Positions 8,628 to 17,018 of a stretch of 64,000 bases of DNA are shown here, in pieces. A model generated the notes under the pieces. It was not told the origin of the DNA, did not search any database, and saw nothing but the letters and a program-made list of their open reading frames with translations. The stretch lies in NCBI GenBank assembly GCA_017431345.1, contig JAFRLH010000048.1, positions 1 to 64,000 of the forward strand, in the 5' to 3' direction. The first letter of the stretch is position 1. Every line of letters begins with the position of its first letter. The translations under genes and the position numbers were made by a program. Source of the stretch: Lachnospiraceae bacterium (GTDB taxonomy: Bacteria > Bacillota > Clostridia > Lachnospirales > Lachnospiraceae).

Positions 8628-10274
8628 TCAGTCACGATGCAGCTTGACGCCCATGGCCTCCTCGTCCTCCGGCGTAATTCTGTCCCGAATGTCGCGGAGT
8701 TCCTGCAGCCTCTCGAGATGGAGCTGCTTACTGTGTTTCTCATTAAAGTCGATGCGCAGGATCTTTAGGAATGCCACAAACATCAGCGGCAGCAGAACGA
8801 ACATCGGCAGCGTACAGATTCCCTGAATATTCTGGATGGCGCCGGCGCCTCCCGCCAGGAAGATGGACGCCATTCCGGACATGATCACCGCCCAGATAAC
8901 CCGAAGCCAGGTCGGGGGGTTCATATCGCCGCGGCACGAAAGCACCGAAATCGTGAAGTCCGCCGAATCACAGGAAGTCAGAATAAAGGTAATGATCAGG
9001 ATCAGCGTCAGCACACCGAAGACGATTGTCAGCGGCATATGCTCATACAGAGCAAAGGTGCAGCTTCCCCAGACGCCCCCGATCTGCTTCATCAGGCCGC
9101 CGTTCAGCTCGCGGTCTACAAGAACCGCCTGTGTTCCCACAATAGAGTTCCACGTGTGGGCGAACAGTGTCGGCATCAGCATCCCGCCAACGACCAGTTC
9201 CCGGATGCTGCGGCCGCGGGAGATCTTTGCGATAAAGATTCCCACGAAGGGTGTCCATGCCATGAAGAAAGCAAGAATCATGACCGGCCAGTCTCTGACG
9301 AAATCAAAACCTCCCAGTGCAGCCTGCGTGGATCCGGTTGCATCCATAAAGAACGTCATCGGGATAAAGTTCACGATCAGATCTCCCAGGCACTGGATCC
9401 AGCCTTCGATCAGATTAATCGTGTTTCCGAAGACGACGAACATGGCCAGAATAATAATACACAGACGAAGGTTCCAGTCGGACATCAGTGCCATGCCCTT
9501 GGAAAGACCGCTGTTCGTAGATGCGATCAGGATGACCGTCAGCACGATGAGAATGACCAGGCGAAGGAAAAACGTGGAGGGGATTCCGAAAATATATTCC
9601 ATACCGGACCCGATCATATTGCAGGCGAGGGAATAGGAAGCGCAGACACCTCCCAGCGTAAGAAAGATAACATATGCGTCAATAATTTTTCCCCACGAGG
9701 TCTCCCGCCTGGGCGTCCCGTCCGCATTCGGCTTTGCAAAAGCCTGGATCAGCGGGGTAGAAAAGAGGCCGCCAACGCCTCTGTTATAGGTGAAATAAGC
9801 AATGATCAGACCAACGATGATATATCCCGCCCAGGGATGCAGCGCATGATACCAGGTTGCATAATTGATACCTATACTCCAGGCTTCAGCGCTCTGCGGC
9901 GCCAGCCCGAAGGGCGGATTGTAATAGTGATCAAGTGTGACATAAATGCCGTAATAAGTGATACCGACACCCAGACCGGCGGCAAACATCATGGCGACCC
10001 AGGTGAACAGAGAATACTCCGGTTTATCATTCTGATTGGAACATAGACGGATCTTCCCGTACTTGCTGAATGCAAGAAAGGCCATTGCAAGAATAAAGAA
10101 CAGATAGCCGAGCATATAGCTCCAGCCGAAAGCGCCGTTCATAGCCGTAAAAATTCTGCTTGTAACAGCAGTAAAAGTCTCCGGCATTGTCCAATACCAG
10201 ATGATAAACAGGATCGTTACAATAAGACTGCTGAAGAAAATCACCTTATCCACTTTTTTAAAAAAACTGTTCAT
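8628..10274 (-). CDS. BCCT family transporter (betaine/carnitine/choline type)
   Basis: A 548-residue secondary transporter with about 12 hydrophobic spans. The BCCT hallmark AWTPFVGIFIAKISRGRSIR is clear, and the TM4 aromatic segment TWYHALHPWAGY is kept. In known BCCT proteins the TM8 aromatic box reads W-x-W-W-x-x-W; here the matching stretch is LAFFMAW, so two tryptophans are phenylalanine. A substrate different from glycine betaine is plausible. I preferred ATG 10274 (AAGGA 11 nt upstream) over ATG 10286, which directly abuts AAAAAGG. It lies between hydroxylase 1 and its dicluster protein on the same strand, so it probably imports the compound this cluster degrades. Confidence 0.93.
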   Translation of the reverse strand: MNSFFKKVDKVIFFSSLIVTILFIIWYWTMPETFTAVTSRIFTAMNGAFGWSYMLGYLFFILAMAFLAFSKYGKIRLCSNQNDKPEYSLFTWVAMMFAAGLGVGITYYGIYVTLDHYYNPPFGLAPQSAEAWSIGINYATWYHALHPWAGYIIVGLIIAYFTYNRGVGGLFSTPLIQAFAKPNADGTPRRETSWGKIIDAYVIFLTLGGVCASYSLACNMIGSGMEYIFGIPSTFFLRLVILIVLTVILIASTNSGLSKGMALMSDWNLRLCIIILAMFVVFGNTINLIEGWIQCLGDLIVNFIPMTFFMDATGSTQAALGGFDFVRDWPVMILAFFMAWTPFVGIFIAKISRGRSIRELVVGGMLMPTLFAHTWNSIVGTQAVLVDRELNGGLMKQIGGVWGSCTFALYEHMPLTIVFGVLTLILIITFILTSCDSADFTISVLSCRGDMNPPTWLRVIWAVIMSGMASIFLAGGAGAIQNIQGICTLPMFVLLPLMFVAFLKILRIDFNEKHSKQLHLERLQELRDIRDRITPEDEEAMGVKLHRD

Positions 10275-10399
10275 ACACGACACCATCCTTTTTCTTCAGA
10301 TCACAAATTCGATCTAAAACCCTATAATCATTCCTCCTATACAATTCCGGATCTGCATCACTGCTTCTATAATAGCATTTTAAATCGTCCTGCGGAGAC

Positions 10400-10425
10400 G
10401 GCGAATCTTTTTTAAAGGATTCGCC
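10400..10425. terminator. Hairpin after molybdenum hydroxylase 1
   Basis: 8-bp stem GGCGAATC/GATTCGCC around a 10-nt T/A-rich loop, between hydroxylase 1 and BCCT. There is no U-run in the minus direction, so it may reduce rather than stop readthrough. Confidence 0.4.
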
Positions 10426-10466
10426 GCCCGCATACACATAACAGTTAACAAACAGTCCGCTTCTGA

Positions 10467-13307
10467 TCAGACCGGATTCTCGGCAATCTCCTCCAGTTCA
10501 TCATACATATCTCCGCCGAGATAGTACTTTTCGGGCTTGTAAGGCTCTCTGCCCTCTGCGATGGCATCGATGCCGGCCTTTACTTTCTCCGGCAGCGCAG
10601 GCAGTTCATAAATTCTTACGCCGCACGCCTGATAGATGGCATTGATGACAGCCATATGCTGTGAGGACTGATAGCACTCCGAGCAGCCCGCTGAACCCCA
10701 GGGACCGGTCGGACGGGGCGTCTCAATATGAATGACGCGGATATCGTCCGGTGTATCAAGCGGATAATTGACGCCGGAGCCCTTGATGTTGGCGTGCTTC
10801 TTTACATCATGGTAATCTTCCTTCAATGCGAAGCCGATGCTGTGTGCGATTCCGCCGTAGGCCTGGCCGTTGAGATCGATCGGATGTCCGACGACACCCA
10901 CATCGTCGATCATGGTATAATGCATTACCGTCGTCTTTCCGGTCTTCATATCCACTTCCACGTCGGCGATATTCATCGCGTACATGAAGGTGGGCGTCAC
11001 GTCGATCGCACCGGTATTGGGATCCATGGGAACCAGATTCAGTCCGCCGACCTCATGATAGCCCTTGACCTTCAGCGGCTTGCCATCCGCCACCATCTCC
11101 TCGTAGGTTCTGTAGGTGCCGTCTTCCTTGCGCATATTGTCAAGCATCTGCGTTACGGCATCGATGGTGGCATGACCGACCATATAATGCATACGGGATC
11201 CGCCCGCCATACCTGTGTTCGGGCAGTCACGGCTGTCATTCAGGATCGTCTTGATCTTATCCGTCGTAATTTTATAGCCTGCCTCATTGAAAGCCTTTGC
11301 CGTGACAAGAACCGTACCGGCGTCGCCGCCCTGTCCCTGGTCTTCCCAGGTATTATAGTTAATAAACGTGCCGTCCGGCTTCATCTCCAGGAAAACGGAA
11401 GCCGAGTCTCCGTTGCCGCCGGTAACAGTAAATCCGCCGATGGCCATTCCGACCGCCCTGCGCTTTTCGGGCGTGCTCTCCGCTGCCGCCACCTTCTTCA
11501 TCTCCTCATAGATAGGACGCGCTGTTTCGAAGATCTTCGGCATCGGATACTCACGGTAAGGGAATCCGTTAATCGTATAATCCCCGGGCCTCGCAATGTT
11601 CTTCTCGCGGAAATCGAACGGATCCATACCGACTTCTTCGGCCAGCTGATCCATCAAGGCCTCCGTAACAGTGGCAGACTGCGGTGCGCCATAGCCTCTG
11701 TAGGTTGTGGCAAGCTGATGGTTTGTGTAACCCATGCGGATAATTCCGGTGGCATTGGGGATATTGTAAGGGAATCCGGGCATACGCACATAGCGGTTGA
11801 CAAGAGACTCCGCCATGTCGTGGTAGGCGCCGTGATCGCATCCCATCTCATACTCCAGGGCAGTGATCTTTCCGTCCTCGTCACAGGCGAGGCGGGCGTT
11901 TGTCCACAGCGGCGCACGTTTTCCGGCAAAATGCTGGTTCTCCTCCCAGCTCATTGTCCAGGTCACCGGCGTTTTGAGATTATATGCCGCGACAGCCGCA
12001 ATGGCATAGGAGTGCGGGTTAACGGCTGCACCAAAAGATGCGCCGGTAGGATTCTCGATAATGCGGAGCTTGTCCCGTTCGATGCCAAGTGCACCGGCAA
12101 CATAGTCCAGCGATCCGTATACATCCTGCGTCTTGCACGCTACAGTCAGCCTTCCCTCCTCATCATAGAACGCCTGCATCGTATCGGGCTCGAGATTGAG
12201 ATGGGGCTCACGTGTGGACATATAGCTGCCGCCGACCACATGTGCGGATTCTTCCATCACTTCATTGGCAAGTCTTCCATGGAACAGAGGCTGCGTGATA
12301 TAAACATTCGGCAGGCCGGGATGGATCTCGATGGCATCCGGTACAGCTGCTTCAGGGTAGGTCAGATATTCGGGCAGCGGTTCCAGATCGACTTTCACAG
12401 CCTTTGCCGCAGCACGGGCATGCTCGCGGGTATCCGCTGCGACCACGGCAACCACATCGCCGTAACGAACGATCTTCTTATCAGAAAGGACCTGCCAGGT
12501 CGGACGGTCCACTTTCGCACGGGCATGGTTCAGACCGCCGCCGATCAGATTGGTGCCGGGAACATCTTTTGCGGTAAGCACTTTGACAACACCGGGCATT
12601 TTCTCTGCTTCAGAATAATCAATGCCCTTGATATTCGCGTGATGATATTTGCAGGGCTGTACGATGGCCAGATGCAGTGTGCCGGCAGGCATCTTCAAAC
12701 CGACATCATCTCCGAAATCACATACGCCGCAGGCCTTGGCAAGCGCGACAGGTCTGGTCGGCGACGTGCCGTAATATTCACCGTTCTCAGGTTCTTTATA
12801 CATAAGGGTCTCAACCGGTTCTTCTCCCCGCATAACCTTTGCCGCAGCAATTACGGAATCCACGATCTGTACATAACCGGTACAACGGCAGACGTTATTG
12901 TTTTTCTGGAACCATTGGCGGATCTCTTCACGGGTGGGATCCGGGTTCTGTTTGAGAAGAGCGTAGGAAGACACGATGAATCCGGGCGTACAGAAACCGC
13001 ACTGCACACCGCCAAGATGGGCAAAAGCAAGCTGCAGCGGATGCGGATGCATCGGCGTTCCGATTCCCTCTATCGTAATCACTTCATCGCAATCGGCGAT
13101 TGTTTTCATTTTTTTGACACAGGAACGAACCAGCTTCCCGTTATAAATTACCGTACATGCGCCGCAGAGTCCCTTGTTGCAGCCGATTTTTGTTCCGGTC
13201 AGGCCAAGACGTCTGAGTGCGTCCGCGAGTGTATCTTTTTCCGGATCGCAGAATACAAATCTTTCCGCACCGTTGATGGTCAGCGGAATTCTCTTGATCA
13301 TAGTCAT
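10467..13307 (-). CDS. MOP-type molybdenum hydroxylase / aldehyde oxidoreductase 1
   Basis: 946 residues, xanthine oxidase superfamily, with the architecture of Desulfovibrio aldehyde oxidoreductase and no FAD domain. A plant-type 2Fe-2S domain has Cys 43, 48, 51 and 63. The second 2Fe-2S domain has Cys 103, 106, 140 and 142 (QCGFC and VCRCTGY). The Mo-pterin domain fills the rest. Near the C-terminus GSAGCSECYQ aligns with the family segment holding the catalytic Glu. GGGAGA lies 7 nt before the ATG. The family hydroxylates aldehydes or heterocycles; the substrate here is unknown. Without FAD it needs a partner, and the dicluster flavoprotein of this cluster is the obvious candidate. It also follows the tautomerase and the flavoprotein complex. 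Confidence 0.92.
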   Translation of the reverse strand: MTMIKRIPLTINGAERFVFCDPEKDTLADALRRLGLTGTKIGCNKGLCGACTVIYNGKLVRSCVKKMKTIADCDEVITIEGIGTPMHPHPLQLAFAHLGGVQCGFCTPGFIVSSYALLKQNPDPTREEIRQWFQKNNNVCRCTGYVQIVDSVIAAAKVMRGEEPVETLMYKEPENGEYYGTSPTRPVALAKACGVCDFGDDVGLKMPAGTLHLAIVQPCKYHHANIKGIDYSEAEKMPGVVKVLTAKDVPGTNLIGGGLNHARAKVDRPTWQVLSDKKIVRYGDVVAVVAADTREHARAAAKAVKVDLEPLPEYLTYPEAAVPDAIEIHPGLPNVYITQPLFHGRLANEVMEESAHVVGGSYMSTREPHLNLEPDTMQAFYDEEGRLTVACKTQDVYGSLDYVAGALGIERDKLRIIENPTGASFGAAVNPHSYAIAAVAAYNLKTPVTWTMSWEENQHFAGKRAPLWTNARLACDEDGKITALEYEMGCDHGAYHDMAESLVNRYVRMPGFPYNIPNATGIIRMGYTNHQLATTYRGYGAPQSATVTEALMDQLAEEVGMDPFDFREKNIARPGDYTINGFPYREYPMPKIFETARPIYEEMKKVAAAESTPEKRRAVGMAIGGFTVTGGNGDSASVFLEMKPDGTFINYNTWEDQGQGGDAGTVLVTAKAFNEAGYKITTDKIKTILNDSRDCPNTGMAGGSRMHYMVGHATIDAVTQMLDNMRKEDGTYRTYEEMVADGKPLKVKGYHEVGGLNLVPMDPNTGAIDVTPTFMYAMNIADVEVDMKTGKTTVMHYTMIDDVGVVGHPIDLNGQAYGGIAHSIGFALKEDYHDVKKHANIKGSGVNYPLDTPDDIRVIHIETPRPTGPWGSAGCSECYQSSQHMAVINAIYQACGVRIYELPALPEKVKAGIDAIAEGREPYKPEKYYLGGDMYDELEEIAENPV

Positions 13308-13366
13308 TTTTCAATCTCCCTGTTTTCTGTGTACTCGCTTGATCAGTTGCTGTCATCTTTGAAATT

Positions 13367-13439
13367 CCGGGCAGACAGCGGATCGTCCCGCCTCCGAATC
13401 ACCTGAGGCGCTTCTGTGGAATCTGCCGCTGCCTGCCGG
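13367..13439. other. Structured intergenic hairpin before hydroxylase 1
   Basis: Imperfect long-range hairpin (about 13 bp: CCGG, CAG and CAGCGG blocks) in the 153-nt gap between the tautomerase and hydroxylase 1. It may attenuate transcription or protect the mRNA end. No T-run. Confidence 0.35.
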
Positions 13440-13461
13440 AAGAGGTCTGTCGGACACTTGT

Positions 13462-13650
13462 TTACTTCTTATCGCAGGAAAGCACGCCGCCCTGGGCAAA
13501 ACTCTCCCCGTCGATCTCGTGGATTGTAATGGAAACAACTTCCGGTTTCACACCGATGGATTCGGTGATCGCCTCCGTGACTTTCTTCACCATGGCGCGT
13601 TTCTGGTCCAGAGTACGTCCTTTAAAGAACTCGATTGATACTTTGGGCAT
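13462..13650 (-). CDS. 4-oxalocrotonate tautomerase family protein
   Basis: 62 residues starting MPKVSIEFFKGRT, so Met removal would expose the catalytic Pro1 typical of 4-OT/MIF enzymes. Family traits are the KRAMVKKVTEAITES helix and VSITIHEIDGESFAQGG. An upstream in-frame ATG at 13659 would bury the proline, while AAAGGAGG sits 9 nt before 13650, which settles the start. It lies 20 nt after the FAD oxidase-like gene and before hydroxylase 1. It would isomerise an enol/keto intermediate or dehalogenate/hydrate a small acid; which one cannot be told. Confidence 0.88.
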   Translation of the reverse strand: MPKVSIEFFKGRTLDQKRAMVKKVTEAITESIGVKPEVVSITIHEIDGESFAQGGVLSCDKK

Positions 13651-13670
13651 GATTATCATCCTCCTTTTAT

Positions 13671-14813
13671 TCAGCTGATCGCCGGCTCTTTTACGAGTGC
13701 GCCGGTCTTAAAACGTTCGACATTCAGAATATTAATATCGATAATGGACTTCTGTCCGTTGATATACTCACTGGTGATCTTTCCGACGATCGGCGCCAGC
13801 ATGAAGCCCTTTCCGGCGCCGCAGGCGATCACATAGTTATCATATTCCGGTACGCCGCCGAGAACCGGCTGCGCATCCGGTGTGGTATCGAAATAACCGG
13901 TCCACTGTCTGACGACACGCACATCCTTCAGGAACGGCAGCTGCGTCAGAATCTTTTTCGCCATGTCGGATACGAAATTCGAGGAGTTCGGGAAATTGTA
14001 TCCGTAAGGCTCATTGGGAAGTCCGTAGCCCATCAGGAAGCCGCCGTGCTTGACCTGCAGGCAGTGCGTGCCGTGGTCAAAGGACTTGACCATCGGATTG
14101 ACTCTGGGCTCCACGGGCTCCGTAATGAGGATCTGGCGGCGCTCCGGTACGATCTGATGATTCATGCCGAGCATTCTGGCCAGAACCGCCTGATCAAATC
14201 CGGCTGCGTTCACCACGATATCGCAGTTGATGATGCCTTTATCCGTGACGACCGCTTTGATTTTGTTCTCTACCCGGATGAAGTCAACGACATTTGTATT
14301 CTGGTAAATCGTAACCCCGAGCTTTTCGGCGCCCATGGCATAGGCATAAGTCGCCTTGAAGGGATTGATGTAACCGTCTTCCGGGCAGAAGAACGCACCG
14401 ACCATGTTCTCTGTATTCAGATCCGGTACCAGCTCCTTCGCGTCTTCTCTTGAAAGCCGGACGGCCTTCACGCCCAGCTTCTGCTGCAGCTGCAGGTTTT
14501 TGTTCAGCATTTCCGCGCCGGCTTCCCGGTTCGTGATCAGAAGATATCCGCTCTGGCGGAACTCGATGTCGCCGAATCCGGACTCTTCCCCGATCTGCAG
14601 ATAAAGCTCACAGGCCGCCTTCGAGAGAAGGATGTTCATCTCCGTTCCCCACTGCTGACGGATTCCCGCGCCGCATCTGCCGGTGCTGCCGTAAGTCAGG
14701 CATTTTCTCTCCAGGAGAACTACATTCTTTATGCCGGATTTTGCGAGGAAATAAGCCGTCGCGCATCCCACGGCACCGCCGCCGATGACGACGATATCAG
14801 CATTCTTTTTCAT
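13671..14813 (-). CDS. FAD-dependent amino acid/opine dehydrogenase-like subunit (DAO fold, HcnC-like)
   Basis: 380 residues, D-amino acid/sarcosine oxidase fold. It starts with the FAD site VIGGGAVGCATAYFLAKSG, continues with GSTGRCGAGIRQQWG, and near the C-terminus has TPDAQPVLGG and CGAGKGFMLAP. In HcnABC, opine and archaeal proline dehydrogenase complexes this is the substrate-oxidising subunit that dehydrogenates a C-N bond. The four genes upstream encode the matching partners, overlapping or closely spaced. Its start overlaps the stop of the 2Fe-2S gene. Substrate inferred only: an amino acid, N-alkyl amino acid or opine. Confidence 0.87.
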   Translation of the reverse strand: MKKNADIVVIGGGAVGCATAYFLAKSGIKNVVLLERKCLTYGSTGRCGAGIRQQWGTEMNILLSKAACELYLQIGEESGFGDIEFRQSGYLLITNREAGAEMLNKNLQLQQKLGVKAVRLSREDAKELVPDLNTENMVGAFFCPEDGYINPFKATYAYAMGAEKLGVTIYQNTNVVDFIRVENKIKAVVTDKGIINCDIVVNAAGFDQAVLARMLGMNHQIVPERRQILITEPVEPRVNPMVKSFDHGTHCLQVKHGGFLMGYGLPNEPYGYNFPNSSNFVSDMAKKILTQLPFLKDVRVVRQWTGYFDTTPDAQPVLGGVPEYDNYVIACGAGKGFMLAPIVGKITSEYINGQKSIIDINILNVERFKTGALVKEPAIS

Positions 14814-15094
14814 TCGGATTCACCTCCGATTCCCGCCAGTTCCCCAAGCTTGATGGGCTTGGAAAGAGCTCTGTAGGTAGGTACGTCGACCTGATCCGGT
14901 CTGATTCCCCTGGCCTTCGCGATTTCATTGGTGACCAGCTGCCTGCAGGTCTTGCCCTGGCAGGGTCCCATCGTGCATCTGGTGCGGCGCTTCAGATCCT
15001 CAAACGACACCGCTCCGTCCGCCAGTTCCTTCAGTATTTCATCCAGTGTGACGTCCTCGCACCGGCAGATATAAGTCTTATCCTCAACGCTCAT
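14810..15094 (-). CDS. BFD-like [2Fe-2S]-binding subunit
   Basis: 94 residues with the BFD-type pattern: CRCEDVTLDEIL, then CTMGPCQGKTCRQLV (CxC ... Cx4CxxxxC spacing). Such domains sit as subunits or C-terminal domains in opine dehydrogenase and GlpA-like complexes and move electrons from the flavin. GGAGG lies 7 nt before ATG 15094; an ATG two codons upstream touches that site and is less likely. The stop overlaps the FAD subunit start by 4 nt, which argues for a translationally coupled complex. Confidence 0.85.
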   Translation of the reverse strand: MSVEDKTYICRCEDVTLDEILKELADGAVSFEDLKRRTRCTMGPCQGKTCRQLVTNEIAKARGIRPDQVDVPTYRALSKPIKLGELAGIGGESE

Positions 15095-15096
15095 GA

Positions 15097-15585
15097 TCAT
15101 CCCTCCAATCCGATATGTCTTACAATCTGCGCCTGCTCCTTCGGCACGGCAATTGTAATCACATTGGTCTTATTCAGAGCCTTCGAGTTCTGGACTTTGA
15201 TGACCCGGGCTTTTCCGACCACTTCGCCGGCACGGTCGATGGCATCGACCACCTGTCCCTCTGCGGGAAGGGGCACCAGTTCATAAGGGATCTTAATCGT
15301 CGCTTCCGTATCGCTGTAGGTCTCATCGACGATGAAGATCGCCAGTCCCGGACATCTGCTCACGCATCTTCCGCAGCCCGTGCAGCTTTCATGATCCACG
15401 CTCGGGATATGGTTGATATCTTCGAACGCCGCGACCGCACCGAAGGCGCAGGCGGTGGAGCAGGGATTGCAGGGGATCTGCTGGAAACATTCAAAGACCG
15501 CATACGGTCCTTTCTGCCGGCGTTCTATGGACGGCAGCACCTTTTCTACCATTTCGGGGGTAGCTACACCTGTCTTGTCAAACAA
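15097..15585 (-). CDS. 4Fe-4S ferredoxin-type subunit of the flavoprotein complex
   Basis: 162 residues. A cysteine set CNPCSTACAFGAV (about 39-51) and a classical motif CTGCGRCVSRCPG (about 69-81) suggest two 4Fe-4S clusters. The C-terminal half is a beta-rich segment without cysteines. Aerobic HcnABC lacks such a subunit; anaerobic versions often carry it, probably to route electrons to ferredoxin or another low-potential carrier. It lies 3 nt after the HcnB-like gene. Confidence 0.82.
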   Translation of the reverse strand: MFDKTGVATPEMVEKVLPSIERRQKGPYAVFECFQQIPCNPCSTACAFGAVAAFEDINHIPSVDHESCTGCGRCVSRCPGLAIFIVDETYSDTEATIKIPYELVPLPAEGQVVDAIDRAGEVVGKARVIKVQNSKALNKTNVITIAVPKEQAQIVRHIGLEG

Positions 15586-15588
15586 TCC

Positions 15589-16668
15589 TTACACCTCCCG
15601 CAGCTGCGCAAGCCCCTGCCTGATCTTTGCACCGGTAGGGCCGGAACGCAGTATCCTGATATCATTGACATATTCGTTATAAAGCGCTTCATAGTTATTG
15701 TCATAGCCGAGTGCCGCCGCAGCCGACAGTCCGGCGATCTTTCCTTCGATCATGGCGGCGGTTGCTTCCTCGACGCCCGATGCATCACCGGCCACATAGA
15801 TGCCTTCCGTTGTCGTCTCCATCTTCTCGTCCCTGAGGGGCACATTTCCGCCGAGCGCGGGAACATACTTCATTTTGCAGCCGACCGGCCACATCAGCTC
15901 GGTGAGCGGAGAAAGTCCTACGGAGAGACAGATGATATCGCACTCGATATTCTGCTCCGTTCCGGGAACCGGCTGGAACTTATCATCGATTTCGCAGATC
16001 ACAGCGCCTTCCACAGTCTCATCGCCGTAAGCCTTCAGTACGGTATGGGATGTCAGAATCGGCACCTGCATCCGCCGCACCTTGCTGGCATGCACCCGGT
16101 AGCCGCCGATATTCGGAAGCGCCTCCACGATGGCAGCGACCTTCACGCCGGCCTGCATCAGCTGGTAGGAAACGATCAGTCCGATGTTTCCGGAGCCGAT
16201 CATCAGAACGCGCTTTCCGGGCGTTACGCCGTAGACGTTCATCAGCGTCTGCACGGCGCCGGCGCCGTATACGCCGGGCATGTCATTGTTGGTAAACGGC
16301 AGCATCTTTTCCGATGCGCCGGTTGCCACGACCAGCTTGTCATATTTCCAGATGTCATAGGTATTCTTTTCTTCCACGCCGATCTCATTGCCGTAATAAA
16401 TCGACAGAACGGTGGAATCCATATGGACATCGATATTTTCGTTTTCAAGGATCTCTTTTTCCAGCATCGCACGGATCTCAATGCCGCGGGTTCCCGCGTT
16501 CTCCTTCTCGGAGCCGAAGAAACGGTGCGTCTGCTTGATCAGCTGTCCGCCAAGATGTTCTCTGGCACTGTCAAAAAGAGAGACCTTCGCTCCCTGGGCC
16601 GCTGCGGCGAGCGCTGCGCTCATGCCGGCAGGACCTCCGCCCACAACGGCGATTTCGGTTTTTTTCAT
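15589..16668 (-). CDS. NAD(P)/FAD-dependent oxidoreductase subunit (HcnB/opine oxidase alpha-like)
   Basis: 359 residues, two-dinucleotide-binding fold. The FAD site is AVVGGGPAGMSAALAAAAQG at the N-terminus, the second nucleotide site MIGSGNIGLIVSYQL is near residue 180, and the late FAD motif IYVAGDASGVEEA is present. This corresponds to the alpha/HcnB subunit of opine and hydrogen-cyanide synthase-type complexes, passing electrons between flavin, NAD(P) and Fe-S centres. It sits 7 nt after the 2Fe-2S subunit gene. Confidence 0.86.
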   Translation of the reverse strand: MKKTEIAVVGGGPAGMSAALAAAAQGAKVSLFDSAREHLGGQLIKQTHRFFGSEKENAGTRGIEIRAMLEKEILENENIDVHMDSTVLSIYYGNEIGVEEKNTYDIWKYDKLVVATGASEKMLPFTNNDMPGVYGAGAVQTLMNVYGVTPGKRVLMIGSGNIGLIVSYQLMQAGVKVAAIVEALPNIGGYRVHASKVRRMQVPILTSHTVLKAYGDETVEGAVICEIDDKFQPVPGTEQNIECDIICLSVGLSPLTELMWPVGCKMKYVPALGGNVPLRDEKMETTTEGIYVAGDASGVEEATAAMIEGKIAGLSAAAALGYDNNYEALYNEYVNDIRILRSGPTGAKIRQGLAQLREV

Positions 16669-16675
16669 TCTCTGG

Positions 16676-16987
16676 TCACCTCTTTTCGAATTTTCCCTTG
16701 CCTTCCTGGCGGTTTACGATCATTCCTTCCTTCAGAGGCTCCACACAAACCCTGACATTGGGTTCTCCGTTCACCTCCATGTAACAGGAAGAACAGTTTC
16801 CGATAGCACAGAAGAAACCTCTGGGACGATTGTCCTTCAGACTGTGTCTGAGAACTCTGACGCCGTTGGCATGCAGGGCCGATGCGATCGGCTCTCCCTC
16901 ATATCCTTTCAGGGTTTCTCCCTCAAATATGAATGTAACTTCCTTCTTTTCCGGAAATTCCAAAACAGGATGTTCTGAAATACGCAA
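16676..16987 (-). CDS. (2Fe-2S)-binding HcnA-like subunit, TTG start
   Basis: 103 residues from a TTG at 16987, with GGAGG 8-9 nt upstream. The frame runs further upstream into the FGE-like gene, but those residues have no family character. The 2Fe-2S ferredoxin fold has the cysteine pattern FFCAIGNCSSC plus a later RVCVEPL. It completes the set A-B-4Fe4S-BFD-C with the four genes that follow. It lies 31 nt after the FGE-like stop. Confidence 0.83.
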   Translation of the reverse strand: MRISEHPVLEFPEKKEVTFIFEGETLKGYEGEPIASALHANGVRVLRHSLKDNRPRGFFCAIGNCSSCYMEVNGEPNVRVCVEPLKEGMIVNRQEGKGKFEKR

Positions 16988-17018
16988 CTTAGCTCCCTCC
17001 TTTTTATCCGACAAGGTC

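Noticed and set aside
8486-8743. N-terminal extension of the module 1 dicluster protein
   Set aside because: It overlaps the end of the BCCT gene, has no family similarity, and ATG 8485 has a good ribosome site.
10728-13406. 892-residue plus-strand open frame
   Set aside because: It is antisense to hydroxylase 1, with no ribosome site or family features. Similar long antisense frames over hydroxylases 2 and 3 and the kinase are also shadows of biased codon use.
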